The notes: a model not told the origin generated them from the letters alone. Positions 17,576 to 27,460 are shown, numbered from the stretch's first letter. The stretch: DNA of 64,000 bases from Telluribacter roseus (GCF_017355915.2 NZ_JAFEUV020000002.1:372001-436000), one strand, 5' to 3'. Made by a program: numbers and translations.

Positions 17576-18094
17576 CACTGCACCTTTAGGCTTTTTGTAC
17601 AGCGGAACCGTACTGCAGGGTTCACCGAACATCAGGCTTTGTACCACGGGCTTTAAGAGTCGTGAGATCTCGACATAGGCCGAGATGGGTACAGGATGTT
17701 TGCTGCAGCCTTTCACCACCACGCGCTTATCCCGAAATACCTCGATATCTACTCTGGCAATGGCATCGTAAAATAGCTTGTCTTCCAGTGCCTGCAGATC
17801 CCCGTACACAATGGTATGGGCATACGGCTCCAGATGCAGGGCCAGCAGCATATACGCCCAGGTAGGTACTATGGCATCCTCGGTACAGGTAACGGCTACA
17901 TTTTTACCCTGGTACTGGCTCCAGTCGTGGTTTTTCAGGAATTCGCGAAAGTCCTTCTCGCGCAGGATCAGTCCCTGGAAAAGGTTGTCTTTCAGGTCAT
18001 ATACTACCCGCTCCCCCGGATGGTAGTACTCTTCCAGATCAAACGATATAAGGCCGCTACTGGCTACCCGGTTTACTATTTCTTCGGTTTCCAT
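17570..18094 (-). CDS. DUF2480 family protein
   Basis: A 174-residue cytoplasmic protein of the DUF2480 family, conserved in Bacteroidota. Characteristic blocks are 'ISFDLEEYYHPGER', 'CTEDAIVPTWAYML' and the C-terminal 'FGEPCSTVPLYK'. The conserved Cys residues (in CTEDAIVP, GCSKHP and EPCSTVP) could bind metal or act as redox residues, but nothing proves this. Function unknown. It converges with rnhB. Confidence 0.88.
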   Translation of the reverse strand: METEEIVNRVASSGLISFDLEEYYHPGERVVYDLKDNLFQGLILREKDFREFLKNHDWSQYQGKNVAVTCTEDAIVPTWAYMLLALHLEPYAHTIVYGDLQALEDKLFYDAIARVDIEVFRDKRVVVKGCSKHPVPISAYVEISRLLKPVVQSLMFGEPCSTVPLYKKPKGAVK

Positions 18095-18188
18095 CTTCTT
18101 TGAAAGTTACTTATTCAGGTAGTACTATTCACAGGATGTACTACAGGTACTACCTGTTTTCTAACGCAGAGTTGCTCTGAAATGTTCG

Positions 18189-18896
18189 CTACTCCTGTGT
18201 AGAGGGGGTAATTACCTTCTTGCGCGGCTGCGTAGTCACGAAATCCTTGAGGTAGTAGGGTTCAAAGGTAGCTACGTCTTCAAACTGTCCCTGCTGAAAG
18301 GCACCGGTAGCCAGTTGCCCAATGGTGCGGGCCGAGGGCTCAACTAGCTCAGCTATAAAGCGTGCGTTGGGATGAGTACCCAGAACCGGCTTACACTTGG
18401 CAGCTCCATCCCCAAAGAAAACAATCGGATGGGCCTGAAGTAGCTCGGCAAATGAGTCCGGCTGAATAATGAGCGCCTGCGTAGGCTGCACGGCCGTAAG
18501 CGTATGAACATACACTGCACAGTATACCTCCATCCGCCGGGCGTCGATCATAGGGCATAATAGTACCTCTTCTGTATAAAAGGCCCGTAGCTGGGCCGCC
18601 ATGGCTTCCAGAGTATTGATCGCGATCAGAGGCTTGTCCAGCGCGTAGCATAGCCCCTTGGCGGTAGATACACCCACCCGCAAGCCCGTGTACGAGCCGG
18701 GACCTTTGGCTACGGCTACAGCATCCAGATCATGCAGGGTGAAACCGGCATGTTCTACGGCGCTATGCATGAGTGTAGTCAGCATGGATGAAGAGGAGCG
18801 GTCGGTATTGAGCTCGTAGGACAGCAGAGCTTCTCCATTCTGGTGAAGGGCCACTGAACAGCCGCGCGTGGAAGTATCTATACTAAGTATAAGCAT
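18189..18896 (-). CDS. tsaB: tRNA threonylcarbamoyladenosine biosynthesis protein TsaB
   Basis: A 235-residue protein from the ATG at 18896 ('MLILSIDTSTRG'); a longer reading to 18926 would start inside a hairpin and is rejected. TsaB is the ASKHA-fold partner of TsaD that helps install the t6A37 modification on ANN-decoding tRNAs. The family signature 'AVAKGPGSYTGLRVGVSTAKG' is present (key part GPGSYTGLR). An unusual terminator-like hairpin lies about 20 bases in front of the start codon. Confidence 0.93.
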   Translation of the reverse strand: MLILSIDTSTRGCSVALHQNGEALLSYELNTDRSSSSMLTTLMHSAVEHAGFTLHDLDAVAVAKGPGSYTGLRVGVSTAKGLCYALDKPLIAINTLEAMAAQLRAFYTEEVLLCPMIDARRMEVYCAVYVHTLTAVQPTQALIIQPDSFAELLQAHPIVFFGDGAAKCKPVLGTHPNARFIAELVEPSARTIGQLATGAFQQGQFEDVATFEPYYLKDFVTTQPRKKVITPSTQE

Positions 18897-18913
18897 GGTA
18901 ATCGGGGGTAGTA

Positions 18914-18965
18914 ATAAAAAGTTCACAACATGACAGCTCTAAGTGGGGGCTGGCATGTTGTGAAC
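18914..18965 (-). terminator. long hairpin with U-tract between ctp-type protease and tsaB
   Basis: 17-bp arms with one mismatch (left 18921-18937, right 18949-18965) around an 11-base loop. On the minus strand it is followed by TTTTTATTACTACC. It ends the protease transcript, yet it also lies downstream of a candidate tsaB -7 box and upstream of the tsaB ATG, so it could attenuate tsaB. Confidence 0.8.
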
Positions 18966-18982
18966 CGGGTGTCTGATCGCTG

Positions 18983-18990
18983 CAAAAGTA
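18983..18990 (-). promoter_or_regulatory. candidate -7 box (TACTTTTG) upstream of tsaB
   Basis: On the minus strand TACTTTTG fits TAnnTTTG. It directly follows the stop of the S41 protease gene and sits ahead of the hairpin at 18921-18965, 87 bases from the tsaB ATG. Confidence 0.45.
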
Positions 18991-20646
18991 CTACTTCTTT
19001 CCTTTCAGAATGCTTTGGTAGCGGTTCATATCTTTGAAAAGATCGAGAGCAGCCTTCATTTCGGCGTCTTTAGCGAAAGAAGCTTCTTTTATTCCTTTTT
19101 CGAGGTAGTAGTGCTTCACGATCTCTTCTTCCAGCAGATTCTTGATCTCTGCCTTACGAAGCTGCAGGTCATTATCTTTATTATGGCTGAGCTTGGTTCT
19201 CAACGACTTTAACTGCTCCTGAATGCCGTCAATCGATTTCTCTTTCTTGGCCGATGCTTCCAGCTCGTTCAGTTCTTTTTCTACCTGCGTAGTGTAGTCG
19301 TAGTCTTTGTCTTTGAGCCACTTGGTAAACTCCTGGTACTCGGCATCCGTCAGGCTGAACTCACGAGCAGGCTTGATGGTAGCATGCTCCGCGTGGTACT
19401 TCACCGCATAGTCAAACAGCAGACGCTTCCGAAGCAGCGAACCAGCCAGGGGTGAGTAGCTTTCTTTTTCTACAACAATGTCTGGCAGAATACCACCCCC
19501 ATCGTACACCGCACGTCCGTTACGGGTCGTGAAGGCTGTCATCAGCGAATCGGGTACTTTGCCTACGCTGCCATCCTCGTTGCGGTGGCTGTAATCAATA
19601 GCCTGAATACACCGTCCGCTGGGGATATAGTACTTGGCGGTGGTGATCTTCATCTTGGTATTGTACGATAGGTCACGGGTAGTCTGTACCAGACCTTTGC
19701 CATAGGTACGCTGACCGATCAGTACCCCCCGGTCGTAATCCTGGATTACACCGGCTACGATTTCGGCGGCTGAGGCACTGCGGTTGTTGGTCAATACTAC
19801 AATGGGTATCTCGGTGTCCAGAGCCGGGTTGTAGGCTGAGTAGGTCTTATTCCACTCAGTTACCTTTCCTTTGGTTGATACTACCTCTTCACCTTTTGGA
19901 ATAAATACATTGGAGATTTCGATGGCCATGTTCAAGAGTCCACCCGGATTTTCGCGCAGGTCAAGTACCACCTTCTTCATACCTTTTCCTTTCAGATCCT
20001 GAAAAGCATTGCGTACCTCGCGGGAAGCCGTAGCGGTAAAGTCTTTCAAGTCGATATAGCCCACTTCGTCATTGATCATACCGTAGTAGGGTACATTGGT
20101 CATCTTGACGATGTCGCGGGTTACCGTTAGTTCAACGGGGTTTTTCTGTCCGTAACGCTTTACGAGCAGCTTGGCGCTGCTGCCGGTCTGGCCGCGCAGG
20201 AGCTTGCTTGGGTCCGAGTCGCTACGGGTTGAAAGATCAACGCCATCAATCTTGATGATTTCATCACCCAGCATCAGGCCGGCCTTCTGGGCGGGAGTAT
20301 CTTCGTATACCATCATGACCACGTGCTTACCATCGGCCGTATTGACCAGAGCACCTATGCCATTGTACTTGCCGGTAGTCATGGTCATGTAATCCTCAAT
20401 ATCATCCTCCGCGTAGTACACGGTATACGGGTCGAGCTGCCGCAGCATGGCATCTATACTTGACTTGATCAGGCGGTTGGGGTTGATGTCATCTACGTAG
20501 TAGGCATTCAGTTCCTTGAACAGCGTAGCGTAGATATCCAGATTACGAGCTATTTCGAAGAGACGGTCGTCCTGACGAAACGAAAAAAAGGCCAGCCCCG
20601 CAGCCACAGGAGCAGCAAGCCATAAGGAACGGAAGTATTTCTTCAT
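18991..20646 (-). CDS. S41 family C-terminal processing peptidase
   Basis: A 551-residue carboxy-terminal processing protease. The N-terminus has a hydrophobic segment (LWLAAPVAAGLAFFSF) for export or anchoring. A PDZ domain lies around residues 85-165 ('GIGALVNTADGKHVVMMVYEDTPAQKAGLM' region; key part TPAQKAGL). The catalytic core holds the Ser in 'NNRSASAAEIVAG' and the Lys in 'GQRTYGKGLVQ'. A ~150-residue charged C-terminal helical region (lysine/glutamate-rich) follows. Such enzymes trim or degrade periplasmic proteins. It is the second-last gene of a minus-strand group after rpmH-rnpA; a strong hairpin lies behind it. Confidence 0.93.
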   Translation of the reverse strand: MKKYFRSLWLAAPVAAGLAFFSFRQDDRLFEIARNLDIYATLFKELNAYYVDDINPNRLIKSSIDAMLRQLDPYTVYYAEDDIEDYMTMTTGKYNGIGALVNTADGKHVVMMVYEDTPAQKAGLMLGDEIIKIDGVDLSTRSDSDPSKLLRGQTGSSAKLLVKRYGQKNPVELTVTRDIVKMTNVPYYGMINDEVGYIDLKDFTATASREVRNAFQDLKGKGMKKVVLDLRENPGGLLNMAIEISNVFIPKGEEVVSTKGKVTEWNKTYSAYNPALDTEIPIVVLTNNRSASAAEIVAGVIQDYDRGVLIGQRTYGKGLVQTTRDLSYNTKMKITTAKYYIPSGRCIQAIDYSHRNEDGSVGKVPDSLMTAFTTRNGRAVYDGGGILPDIVVEKESYSPLAGSLLRKRLLFDYAVKYHAEHATIKPAREFSLTDAEYQEFTKWLKDKDYDYTTQVEKELNELEASAKKEKSIDGIQEQLKSLRTKLSHNKDNDLQLRKAEIKNLLEEEIVKHYYLEKGIKEASFAKDAEMKAALDLFKDMNRYQSILKGKK

Positions 20647-20689
20647 GATACAGTAAATTTCAACTACTACAGGTGTGACTCACTAGCTA

Positions 20690-21088
20690 CTATTTCGACG
20701 CTGCCGACGACTTGCTCATGCGTGTAAGTATTTGCCGCATAGCTTTCTCAATAACGTCATAATTTGCTTTTTCTTTTGCAAGATACAAAAAAGCAACGTA
20801 AGCTGGACGAGCTGAGGGGGTTAACTCCAGCAAAATAGATTTGTTGAGGCGATAGGCTTCGCGGCAGCGGCGGCGGACCAGATTTCGGTCGACGGCCTTC
20901 TTGAACTGGCGGCGCGAAATAGAGAAGAGGACCTGAGGGAGGGCAGGGGGAGAATCGGGCTCGTAGATATAAAGCACCCGAAAAGGAAAGAGGTAGAACG
21001 TGTGCACCTCCGTACTACCTCTTTGAAAGAGCCTACCAATGGTATGGTGGCTACTTAATCGTTCGTCTTTGCTAAACGTTTGGCTCAA
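20690..21088 (-). CDS. rnpA: ribonuclease P protein component, TTG start
   Basis: A 132-residue basic protein that assists the RNase P RNA in maturing tRNA 5' ends. The family signature is 'KAVDRNLVRRRCREAYRLN' (key part RNLVRRRCREAYR), with 'FSKDERLSSHHTIGRLFQRG' at the N-terminus. The only possible start after the in-frame upstream stop is TTG at 21088, 15 bases past the rpmH stop. The reading from it ('SQTFSKDERL') matches normal RnpA N-termini. The order rpmH-rnpA is the standard bacterial pairing and both are likely read from the promoter before rpmH. Confidence 0.93.
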   Translation of the reverse strand: MSQTFSKDERLSSHHTIGRLFQRGSTEVHTFYLFPFRVLYIYEPDSPPALPQVLFSISRRQFKKAVDRNLVRRRCREAYRLNKSILLELTPSARPAYVAFLYLAKEKANYDVIEKAMRQILTRMSKSSAASK

Positions 21089-21103
21089 GCCTATAAACGC
21101 TTA

Positions 21104-21262
21104 TTACTGCTTATGACGCTTCTCGTCAGATACTGTCAGTTTCCAACGACCTTTCTTACGACGAGCGGCTACTACTTTACGACCGTTAGCCGTTGACATC
21201 CGCTCACGGAAGCCGTGCTTGTTTCTTCTCTTACGATTCGAAGGTTGATACGTACGTTTCAT
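21104..21262 (-). CDS. rpmH: 50S ribosomal protein L34
   Basis: A 52-residue, very basic protein starting '[18 protein letters not shown]' and ending with 'RHKQ'; the typical L34 blocks 'GFRERM' and '[13 protein letters not shown]' are complete. The tail after 'RKKGR' is slightly longer than in E. coli, as usual in Bacteroidota. It is part of the large ribosomal subunit. It precedes rnpA by 15 bases on the same strand. It is easily missed because of its size. Confidence 0.97.
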   Translation of the reverse strand: MKRTYQPSNRKRRNKHGFRERMSTANGRKVVAARRKKGRWKLTVSDEKRHKQ

Positions 21263-21315
21263 CTCAATTCCTAAATTATAGCGCTATAAAATCTACTGTT
21301 CTTAATTTGGGCTTG

Positions 21316-21323
21316 CAAAGGTA
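21316..21323 (-). promoter_or_regulatory. promoter of rpmH-rnpA (-7 TACCTTTG, -33 TTG)
   Basis: On the minus strand TACCTTTG (21323-21316) is a perfect TAnnTTTG -7 box. A TTG at 21346-21344 sits 20 bases upstream, the spacing expected of Bacteroidota sigma-A promoters. It lies 53 bases before the rpmH ATG. Confidence 0.75.
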
Positions 21324-21522
21324 AGAAAAGTTATATCGGTAGGCAAGGAACACTCTAATTTTTATATGTATTCTTTTGATTTGCAACCAGCAAGGGCAAA
21401 AGAAGGGGTACTTAACTACTTGAAAACAGCATTAGGAATCACAAACTAAAGCGGCGAATTTTGGGTTTACAATTAGTTAAGGGCTTCTCTAACCATGCCC
21501 TCAGTTACTCATTGGTCCGTGT

Positions 21523-24372
21523 ATGATGAATCAACCCGAACTTCGCCTTGAAGGTGTTCCGTTTGAAGAACTTGATCCTAAGAAATATATTCTGATAAAG
21601 GGAGCTCGCGTCAATAACCTCAAAAATATTGATGTAGCCATCCCCCGCAATAAGTTGGTCGTGATCACCGGCTTGTCCGGCTCCGGCAAGTCATCCCTGG
21701 CGTTTGATACCCTGTTTGCCGAAGGGCAGCGCATGTACGTAGAGAGCCTTAGCAGCTACGCCCGTCAGTTTCTGGGGCGTATGGAAAAGCCCGAGGTGGA
21801 ATACATTAAAGGCATTTCGCCGGCCATTGCCATCGAGCAGAAGGTCAGTACCCGCAATCCCCGCTCTACGGTAGGTACCTCTACCGAGATCTACGATTAT
21901 CTAAAACTACTCTTTGCCCGTATTGGTATTACCTACTCACCCGTATCGGGACAGGTGGTGCGTAAAGATACCGTGACCGATGTAGTAGACTATATTCTGA
22001 GCCACGAGGAAGGTACCCGCGTCATGGTACTGGCACCCCTGCTGGTGCGCGATGGGCGTACGCTGGAGAGCGAGCTGAATATTCTTCTCTCTAAGGGCTA
22101 CAACCGTATCGTTTCCAACGGCGAAACGCACTTTATCGAGGAGGTACTTGAGAACTTCGCCTCCCTTGATACCTCGGGCAGGCTGGAGATACTCATAGAC
22201 CGTGCCGCCGTACAGCATGATGATGAGGATACCCAGTACCGTTTGTCCGACTCAGTACAGACTGCCTTCTTTGAAGGAGAGGGAGTTTGCTATGTAGAAG
22301 TACGGGGTGGCGAGCGTAAGGAGTTTTCGGATAAGTTTGAACTGGATGGTATCCGCTTTGAGGAGCCGACGGTCAACCTGTTTAGCTTTAATAATCCTTA
22401 CGGAGCCTGTAAGCGTTGCGAAGGCTTTGGTAAGGTGCTGGGTATTGATCCTGATCTGGTCATACCTGATAAAAATCTTTCCGTATTTGAAGGAGCGGTG
22501 GCTCCCTGGCGCACCGAGAAAATGAGTGAGTGGCTGCGTCCGCTGCTTCGCAACGGTATCCGCTTTGATTTCCCCATTCACCGGGCTTATAAGGACCTGT
22601 CTCCCGAATATCAGGAGCTGCTCTGGACGGGCAATGAATACTTCCGCGGGCTCAATGCTTTTTTTGAAGATATTGAGGGGCAGACGCACAAGATCCAGTA
22701 CCGTGTTATGCTTTCGCGCTACCGGGGGCGTACGACCTGTCCCGAGTGCCGGGGCTCACGTCTGCGTAAGGATGCAGCCTATGTAAAGGTAGGTGGTGCT
22801 TCTATCACCGATCTGGTACTGATGCCCATCAGTCAGGTATCTATATTCTTTAAAAGTCTCGAACTGAATGAGCACGACTACCAGGTAGCCCGCCGTATCC
22901 TGATCGAGATACAGAACCGCCTCGAGTACATGGAGCGCGTAGGCCTTGGGTACCTTACCCTCAACCGCCTTACCAATACCTTATCGGGTGGAGAGTTCCA
23001 GCGCATCAAGCTGGCTACCTCTCTGGGTAGTGCGCTGGTGGGTTCTATGTATATCCTGGATGAGCCAAGTATCGGTCTCCACCCACGCGATACCCGCAAA
23101 CTGGTAGGCGTACTGGAGTCGCTGCGTGATCTTGGTAATACGGTAATCGTAGTAGAGCACGAGGAAGAGGTAATGCATGCCGCCGACCAGATTATCGACA
23201 TTGGCCCCGAAGCGGGTTCGGGTGGAGGTCATGTGGTATTTGAAGGCAACTGGGATGATATAAACGGCCTGAAAGAGCTACCAGCTTCGGACGAGCCTAA
23301 ATCCTACACCATCGACTTCCTGCTGGAGCGTGATGCCATATCCGTTCCTACGTTCAGACGCAAAACTACCCACTTCATCGAACTGAAGGGAGCGCGTGAG
23401 AATAACCTGAAGGATGTGGATGTGAAGTTTCCGCTGGGGGTACTAAGCGTCGTGACCGGAGTGAGTGGTTCGGGTAAGTCTACCCTGATCCGTAAGATTC
23501 TCTACCCGGCCCTGATGCGCGCCAAAGGCGAGTACAGTGAGGACATTGGTAAGTTTAATGAACTGGCCGGTAGTCTGGAGCGGATAGAGGCGGTGGAAAT
23601 GATTGACCAGAATCCTATCGGTAAATCATCACGTTCGAACCCCGTTACCTATATCAAGGCCTACGATCATATGCGGCAGATGATGGCTGAACAGCCCGTT
23701 GCCAAAGCCCGTGCCTACAAGCCTTCACACTTCTCCTTTAACATTGAGGGAGGACGTTGTGAGGTATGTCAGGGTGAAGGTCAGGTCAAGATCGAGATGC
23801 AGTTTATGGCGGATATCTACCTGACCTGCGAAGGCTGCGGTGGAAAACGCTTCAAGCAGGAGATCCTCGAGGTGCAGTACAACGGCAAGGATATAGCTGA
23901 TATCCTGGATATGACGGTGGATGATTCTATCGAGTTCTTCCGGCAGTCGGAGCCTAAGCTGGTCGAAAAGCTCCAGCCGCTGCAAGACGTAGGACTGGGG
24001 TACGTACGCTTAGGGCAATCTTCCAATACTTTATCAGGAGGAGAGGCGCAGCGGGTGAAGCTGGCTTCGTTCCTGGGTAAAGGCAACGCCAACAAAGGCA
24101 AGACCTTGTTTATCTTCGACGAGCCTACCACAGGTCTGCACTTCCACGACATCAAAAAGCTGCTCAAGGCCATTAATGCCCTGGTGGATCAGGGAGATAG
24201 TGTGATCATCATTGAGCATAACATGGAGGTAATCAAGAGCGCCGACTGGATCGTGGATATGGGTCCTGAAGGAGGCGATGCGGGAGGCTACGTGACCTTT
24301 ACGGGTACTCCTGAAGAGATGATAAAGCTCGAAGATAACTATACGGCTACCTTCCTGAAGGAGAAGATCTGA
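21523..24372 (+). CDS. uvrA: excinuclease ABC subunit A
   Basis: A 949-residue UvrA, the damage-sensing ATPase of nucleotide excision repair. Both ABC modules are present: Walker A '[13 protein letters not shown]' near residue 50 and '[13 protein letters not shown]' near residue 645. ABC signatures lie in '[14 protein letters not shown]' and '[14 protein letters not shown]'. Zinc-module cysteines appear as CKRC, CPEC, CEVC and CEGC pairs. Length is normal for the family. Two adjacent ATGs (21523, 21526) could start it. It is a single gene; its partner uvrB lies 23 kb downstream in the same orientation. Confidence 0.98.
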   Translation: MMNQPELRLEGVPFEELDPKKYILIKGARVNNLKNIDVAIPRNKLVVITGLSGSGKSSLAFDTLFAEGQRMYVESLSSYARQFLGRMEKPEVEYIKGISPAIAIEQKVSTRNPRSTVGTSTEIYDYLKLLFARIGITYSPVSGQVVRKDTVTDVVDYILSHEEGTRVMVLAPLLVRDGRTLESELNILLSKGYNRIVSNGETHFIEEVLENFASLDTSGRLEILIDRAAVQHDDEDTQYRLSDSVQTAFFEGEGVCYVEVRGGERKEFSDKFELDGIRFEEPTVNLFSFNNPYGACKRCEGFGKVLGIDPDLVIPDKNLSVFEGAVAPWRTEKMSEWLRPLLRNGIRFDFPIHRAYKDLSPEYQELLWTGNEYFRGLNAFFEDIEGQTHKIQYRVMLSRYRGRTTCPECRGSRLRKDAAYVKVGGASITDLVLMPISQVSIFFKSLELNEHDYQVARRILIEIQNRLEYMERVGLGYLTLNRLTNTLSGGEFQRIKLATSLGSALVGSMYILDEPSIGLHPRDTRKLVGVLESLRDLGNTVIVVEHEEEVMHAADQIIDIGPEAGSGGGHVVFEGNWDDINGLKELPASDEPKSYTIDFLLERDAISVPTFRRKTTHFIELKGARENNLKDVDVKFPLGVLSVVTGVSGSGKSTLIRKILYPALMRAKGEYSEDIGKFNELAGSLERIEAVEMIDQNPIGKSSRSNPVTYIKAYDHMRQMMAEQPVAKARAYKPSHFSFNIEGGRCEVCQGEGQVKIEMQFMADIYLTCEGCGGKRFKQEILEVQYNGKDIADILDMTVDDSIEFFRQSEPKLVEKLQPLQDVGLGYVRLGQSSNTLSGGEAQRVKLASFLGKGNANKGKTLFIFDEPTTGLHFHDIKKLLKAINALVDQGDSVIIIEHNMEVIKSADWIVDMGPEGGDAGGYVTFTGTPEEMIKLEDNYTATFLKEKI

Positions 24373-24451
24373 GGGAGCTGATGCGGGAGAGCAGGGAGTA
24401 AAAGGGTAGTGGGGGATACTTTTGATAAAAAAAGATTTAATACTATCATAC

Positions 24452-25288
24452 ATGAAACTTTACCGCACTCACCACGGAATACTATTAGAAAAAGAGGACC
24501 AGTTCTATCGTCTGCACGAAACCAACTGGGATGTAGTTGTCAACCGGGATAACCTTTACGACTGGCTCATTACCCAGACGGAGAGTCTATTACTACTGCC
24601 TTTTACCGATGCTTCACCCATGCCCGAGCTGCTGCCGCCTATTGGAACGCAGGAAGTGTGGGCTTCGGGAGTCACCTACTACCGGAGCCGCGAGGCACGG
24701 ATGGAAGAGTCGGAGAAAGCCGGCGGAGGTAGCTTCTACGACCGGGTGTACGATGCGGATCGGCCGGAGCTGTTCTTCAAGTCTACGGCAGCCCGGGTTG
24801 TGGGTGACTATGGTACCGTACGTATTCGACGCGATTCTACCTGGAACGTACCCGAGCCGGAGCTGACGCTGTTCGCTACCTCGTCGGGTACACTGGTAGG
24901 CTACACCATCGGGAATGACATGAGCTCACGCAGTATAGAAGGCGAAAACCCGCTGTACCTGCCTCAGGCCAAGACCTACGACGGAAGCGCGGCGCTAGGA
25001 CCTTGTCTGTACGTGACGAAGGAGCCCCTTGCAACGGATACGCTGATCGAGCTCACTATTCTCCGGGGAGGAGAAGAGGCCTTTCGGGGTGAGGTAACGC
25101 TGGAACAGATGAAGCGTAAGCCAACTGAATTACTCGGCTTCCTGTTCCGCGAAACTACCTTCCCGCAGGGGGCCTACCTCATGACCGGAACGGGTATTAT
25201 TCCTCCATCCGACTTTACGCTGGAGCAGGGCGATAAGATTCATATTACCATTGAGCCCATCGGTACCCTTACCAATACAGTAGGGTAG
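24452..25288 (+). CDS. fumarylacetoacetate hydrolase (FAH) family protein
   Basis: A 278-residue protein from the ATG at 24452. The FAH fold hydrolyses or isomerises C-C bonds in diketo acids and 2-keto-3-deoxy sugar acids. The metal-binding core is recognisable: 'VPEPELTLF' carries the paired Glu ligands, '[21 protein letters not shown]' follows (key part NDMSSR), and '[18 protein letters not shown]' is the conserved C-terminal loop (key part GTGIIPP). The N-terminal ~80 residues are a small cap domain. Some relatives act in L-fucose, arabinose or aromatic degradation; context here gives no hint. Confidence 0.85.
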   Translation: MKLYRTHHGILLEKEDQFYRLHETNWDVVVNRDNLYDWLITQTESLLLLPFTDASPMPELLPPIGTQEVWASGVTYYRSREARMEESEKAGGGSFYDRVYDADRPELFFKSTAARVVGDYGTVRIRRDSTWNVPEPELTLFATSSGTLVGYTIGNDMSSRSIEGENPLYLPQAKTYDGSAALGPCLYVTKEPLATDTLIELTILRGGEEAFRGEVTLEQMKRKPTELLGFLFRETTFPQGAYLMTGTGIIPPSDFTLEQGDKIHITIEPIGTLTNTVG

Positions 25289-25295
25289 GTAGCCT

Positions 25296-25323
25296 ATTAG
25301 GGATTAGGTGCTTAGGCGTTAGC
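25296..25323 (-). repeat. heptamer-phased CTAA intergenic repeat, copy B (inverted relative to copy A)
   Basis: TTAG at 25297, 25304, 25312 and 25319 (spacing 7, 8, 7). The reverse complement matches 8775-8802 at 27 of 28 positions. It lies between the FAH gene stop and the hairpin at 25361-25394. Confidence 0.8.
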
Positions 25324-25360
25324 TAATTGGCGCAGCCTAATGCTTTTATAGATCTATACG

Positions 25361-25394
25361 AGAAAGGCCCGTGGAAACTTTCACGGGCCTTTCT
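25361..25394. terminator. bidirectional terminator between FAH-family gene and nagB fusion
   Basis: 13-bp perfect arms AGAAAGGCCCGTG / CACGGGCCTTTCT (25361-25373 and 25382-25394) and an 8-base loop, between two convergent genes. The U-tract is short on either side. Confidence 0.8.
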
Positions 25395-25422
25395 CATATA
25401 TTTATTAAATCAATCTTTCTTA

Positions 25423-27402
25423 TTACACATGCCAGCGTACAAAAGCTTCCATCGCTTCGTACTCAGCTAGTCCCAGATCATCATAGAGCTTGGCAGTACC
25501 TTGGTTACGCTCTTCGGCACGCTGCCAGAACTCGCGTGAATCTTCTCCCTGGAATACAACGCCGTCTTTCTGCGACTGGTGTTTGAAGATACCCATCCGC
25601 TTTCTGAGTACCTGGTCGGGGCTCATAGGTACAGCCATTTCGATCTCATCGATATCCCACTCAGCCCAGGCACCGCGGTACAGCCATATCCAGCAGTCTT
25701 TCATGTAGTCCTTATGCTTGGACCGCTTAAGGGCTGCCTCAATACCATCCCAGCATACCTTATGCGTTCCGTGGGGGTCAGCAAAGTCGCCGGCTGCGTA
25801 GATCTGATGAGGTTGTACTTCGTCGATCAGAGCTTCGATAATCTGAATATCTTCTTCTCCGAGCGGCTTCTTCTGTACCGTACCTGTTTCGTAGAAAGGC
25901 AGGTCGAGGAAGTGAACCTGCTCCATCGGGATACCTACAAAGCGGCAGGTAGCCTTAGCCTCCCCACGACGGATCAGTCCTTTTACGTGACGTACTTCGG
26001 GGGTGTCGATCTGGCTGTCTTTCTTATGCTTCAGGAACTCCTTGGCGTCCTGGAACAACTGGGTTACCTCATTGCTTTCGATATCAAAGCGGTCGTTGAA
26101 GTCTACTACGAAGTCAATAAAACGTAGTGCTTCGTCGTCGGCTACCGCGATGTTACCCGAAGTCTGGTACGCTACGTGTACCTCGTGTCCCTGGTCTACC
26201 AGACGCTGAAAGGTACCTCCCATCGAGATGATATCATCATCAGGATGGGGGCTGAATATAAGTACCCGCTTTCTGGCTGGTTCGGCCCGCTCCGGACGAT
26301 TGGTGTCGTCGGCATTGGGCTTACCACCCGGCCAGCCGGTGATGGTATGCTGTAGTTGATTAAATACATTAATATTGATCTCATAGCCGGCACCGTACTG
26401 GGCGAGCAGGTCACTCATACCGTTGTCGTTGTAGTCTTTGTCTATGAGTTTAAGGATAGGCTTGTTCAGGATCTTCGACAGGTGCGTCACGGCCTTTTTG
26501 ATCATCCGGTTGTCCCATACTACGGTATCTACCGCCCATGGTGTTTTGACACGGGTAAGCTCAGAAGCGGCCCGGTCGTCCAGAACGAACGTTACATTCG
26601 GATGTGCCTGCAGATAGGAGGCGGGGTTATGCTCCGTAACGGCGCCTTCTACTGCCCCTTTGATCACCTGAGCTTTGCGCTCACCCCAGGCCAGCAGTAC
26701 AATACGGCGAGCACTCATGATAGGAGCTACTCCCATTGTAACCGCTTTACGAGGTACCTGAGGTAGTCCACCGAACTCCATAGCCGCAGCGGCACGGGTC
26801 GAGTGATCGAGTGTAATAAGGCGGGTGCGGGAGTTGATAAGTGAACCAGGCTCATTGAAACCAATGTGGCCATTGCCCCCGATACCGAGTAGCTGGAAGT
26901 CAAGTCCACCTACCGAATTGATTTTATTTTCGTATGAGCGGCAGTACTCCTGCAGCTGCTCTACCGGAACGGTACCATCCGGTACGAAGAAATTTTCAGG
27001 ATCGATATCTACGTGGTCAAACAACTGCTCCTTCATAAAGCGATGGTAGCTATAGATAGAGTCCGGCTGCATAGGGTAGTACTCATCCAGGTTGAACGAC
27101 ATTACGTTCCGGAAGCTAAGTCCTTCCTCACGGTGCATACGCACCAGTTCAGCGTATACGGTCTTGGGAGATGAACCTGTTGCCAGACCCAGTACGCAGG
27201 GCTTACCCTCGCGTTGCTTCTGGCGGATCAGTTCGGCTATTTCCCGGGCTACCGCGCTGGAGGCATCCTTCGAGCTGGCATAGATGTGCGTCGGGATTTT
27301 CTCGTAGGTAATAGGCTGACCAATGCGGCCGCTCGATTGGGCAGGGGCATTGTTTGCCGTTGGAATTAGGATTGATTCCGGATTTAAGGTTTGTGGCTCC
27401 AT
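25423..27402 (-). CDS. nagB: glucosamine-6-phosphate deaminase fused to a PIG-L (LmbE-like) deacetylase domain
   Basis: A 659-residue two-domain protein from the ATG at 27402. Residues ~40-290 are a NagB-type deaminase converting GlcN6P to fructose 6-phosphate: 'VLGLATGSSPKTVYAEL', 'FNLDEYYPM' with the catalytic Asp, and 'GIGGNGHIGFNEPGS' are all present. From residue ~370 a PIG-L domain follows, with the zinc-binding 'IFSPHPDDDIISMGG' and a later His in 'DPHGTHKVC'. The fusion is known in Bacteroidota and suggests that deacetylation and deamination of an amino sugar are linked. It appears to be monocistronic. Confidence 0.93.
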   Translation of the reverse strand: MEPQTLNPESILIPTANNAPAQSSGRIGQPITYEKIPTHIYASSKDASSAVAREIAELIRQKQREGKPCVLGLATGSSPKTVYAELVRMHREEGLSFRNVMSFNLDEYYPMQPDSIYSYHRFMKEQLFDHVDIDPENFFVPDGTVPVEQLQEYCRSYENKINSVGGLDFQLLGIGGNGHIGFNEPGSLINSRTRLITLDHSTRAAAAMEFGGLPQVPRKAVTMGVAPIMSARRIVLLAWGERKAQVIKGAVEGAVTEHNPASYLQAHPNVTFVLDDRAASELTRVKTPWAVDTVVWDNRMIKKAVTHLSKILNKPILKLIDKDYNDNGMSDLLAQYGAGYEININVFNQLQHTITGWPGGKPNADDTNRPERAEPARKRVLIFSPHPDDDIISMGGTFQRLVDQGHEVHVAYQTSGNIAVADDEALRFIDFVVDFNDRFDIESNEVTQLFQDAKEFLKHKKDSQIDTPEVRHVKGLIRRGEAKATCRFVGIPMEQVHFLDLPFYETGTVQKKPLGEEDIQIIEALIDEVQPHQIYAAGDFADPHGTHKVCWDGIEAALKRSKHKDYMKDCWIWLYRGAWAEWDIDEIEMAVPMSPDQVLRKRMGIFKHQSQKDGVVFQGEDSREFWQRAEERNQGTAKLYDDLGLAEYEAMEAFVRWHV

Positions 27403-27460
27403 GAAGATGTTATTTATGAAAGGGTATAGGTGTAATTTGTAGATGTACAAGTCAATTGCG

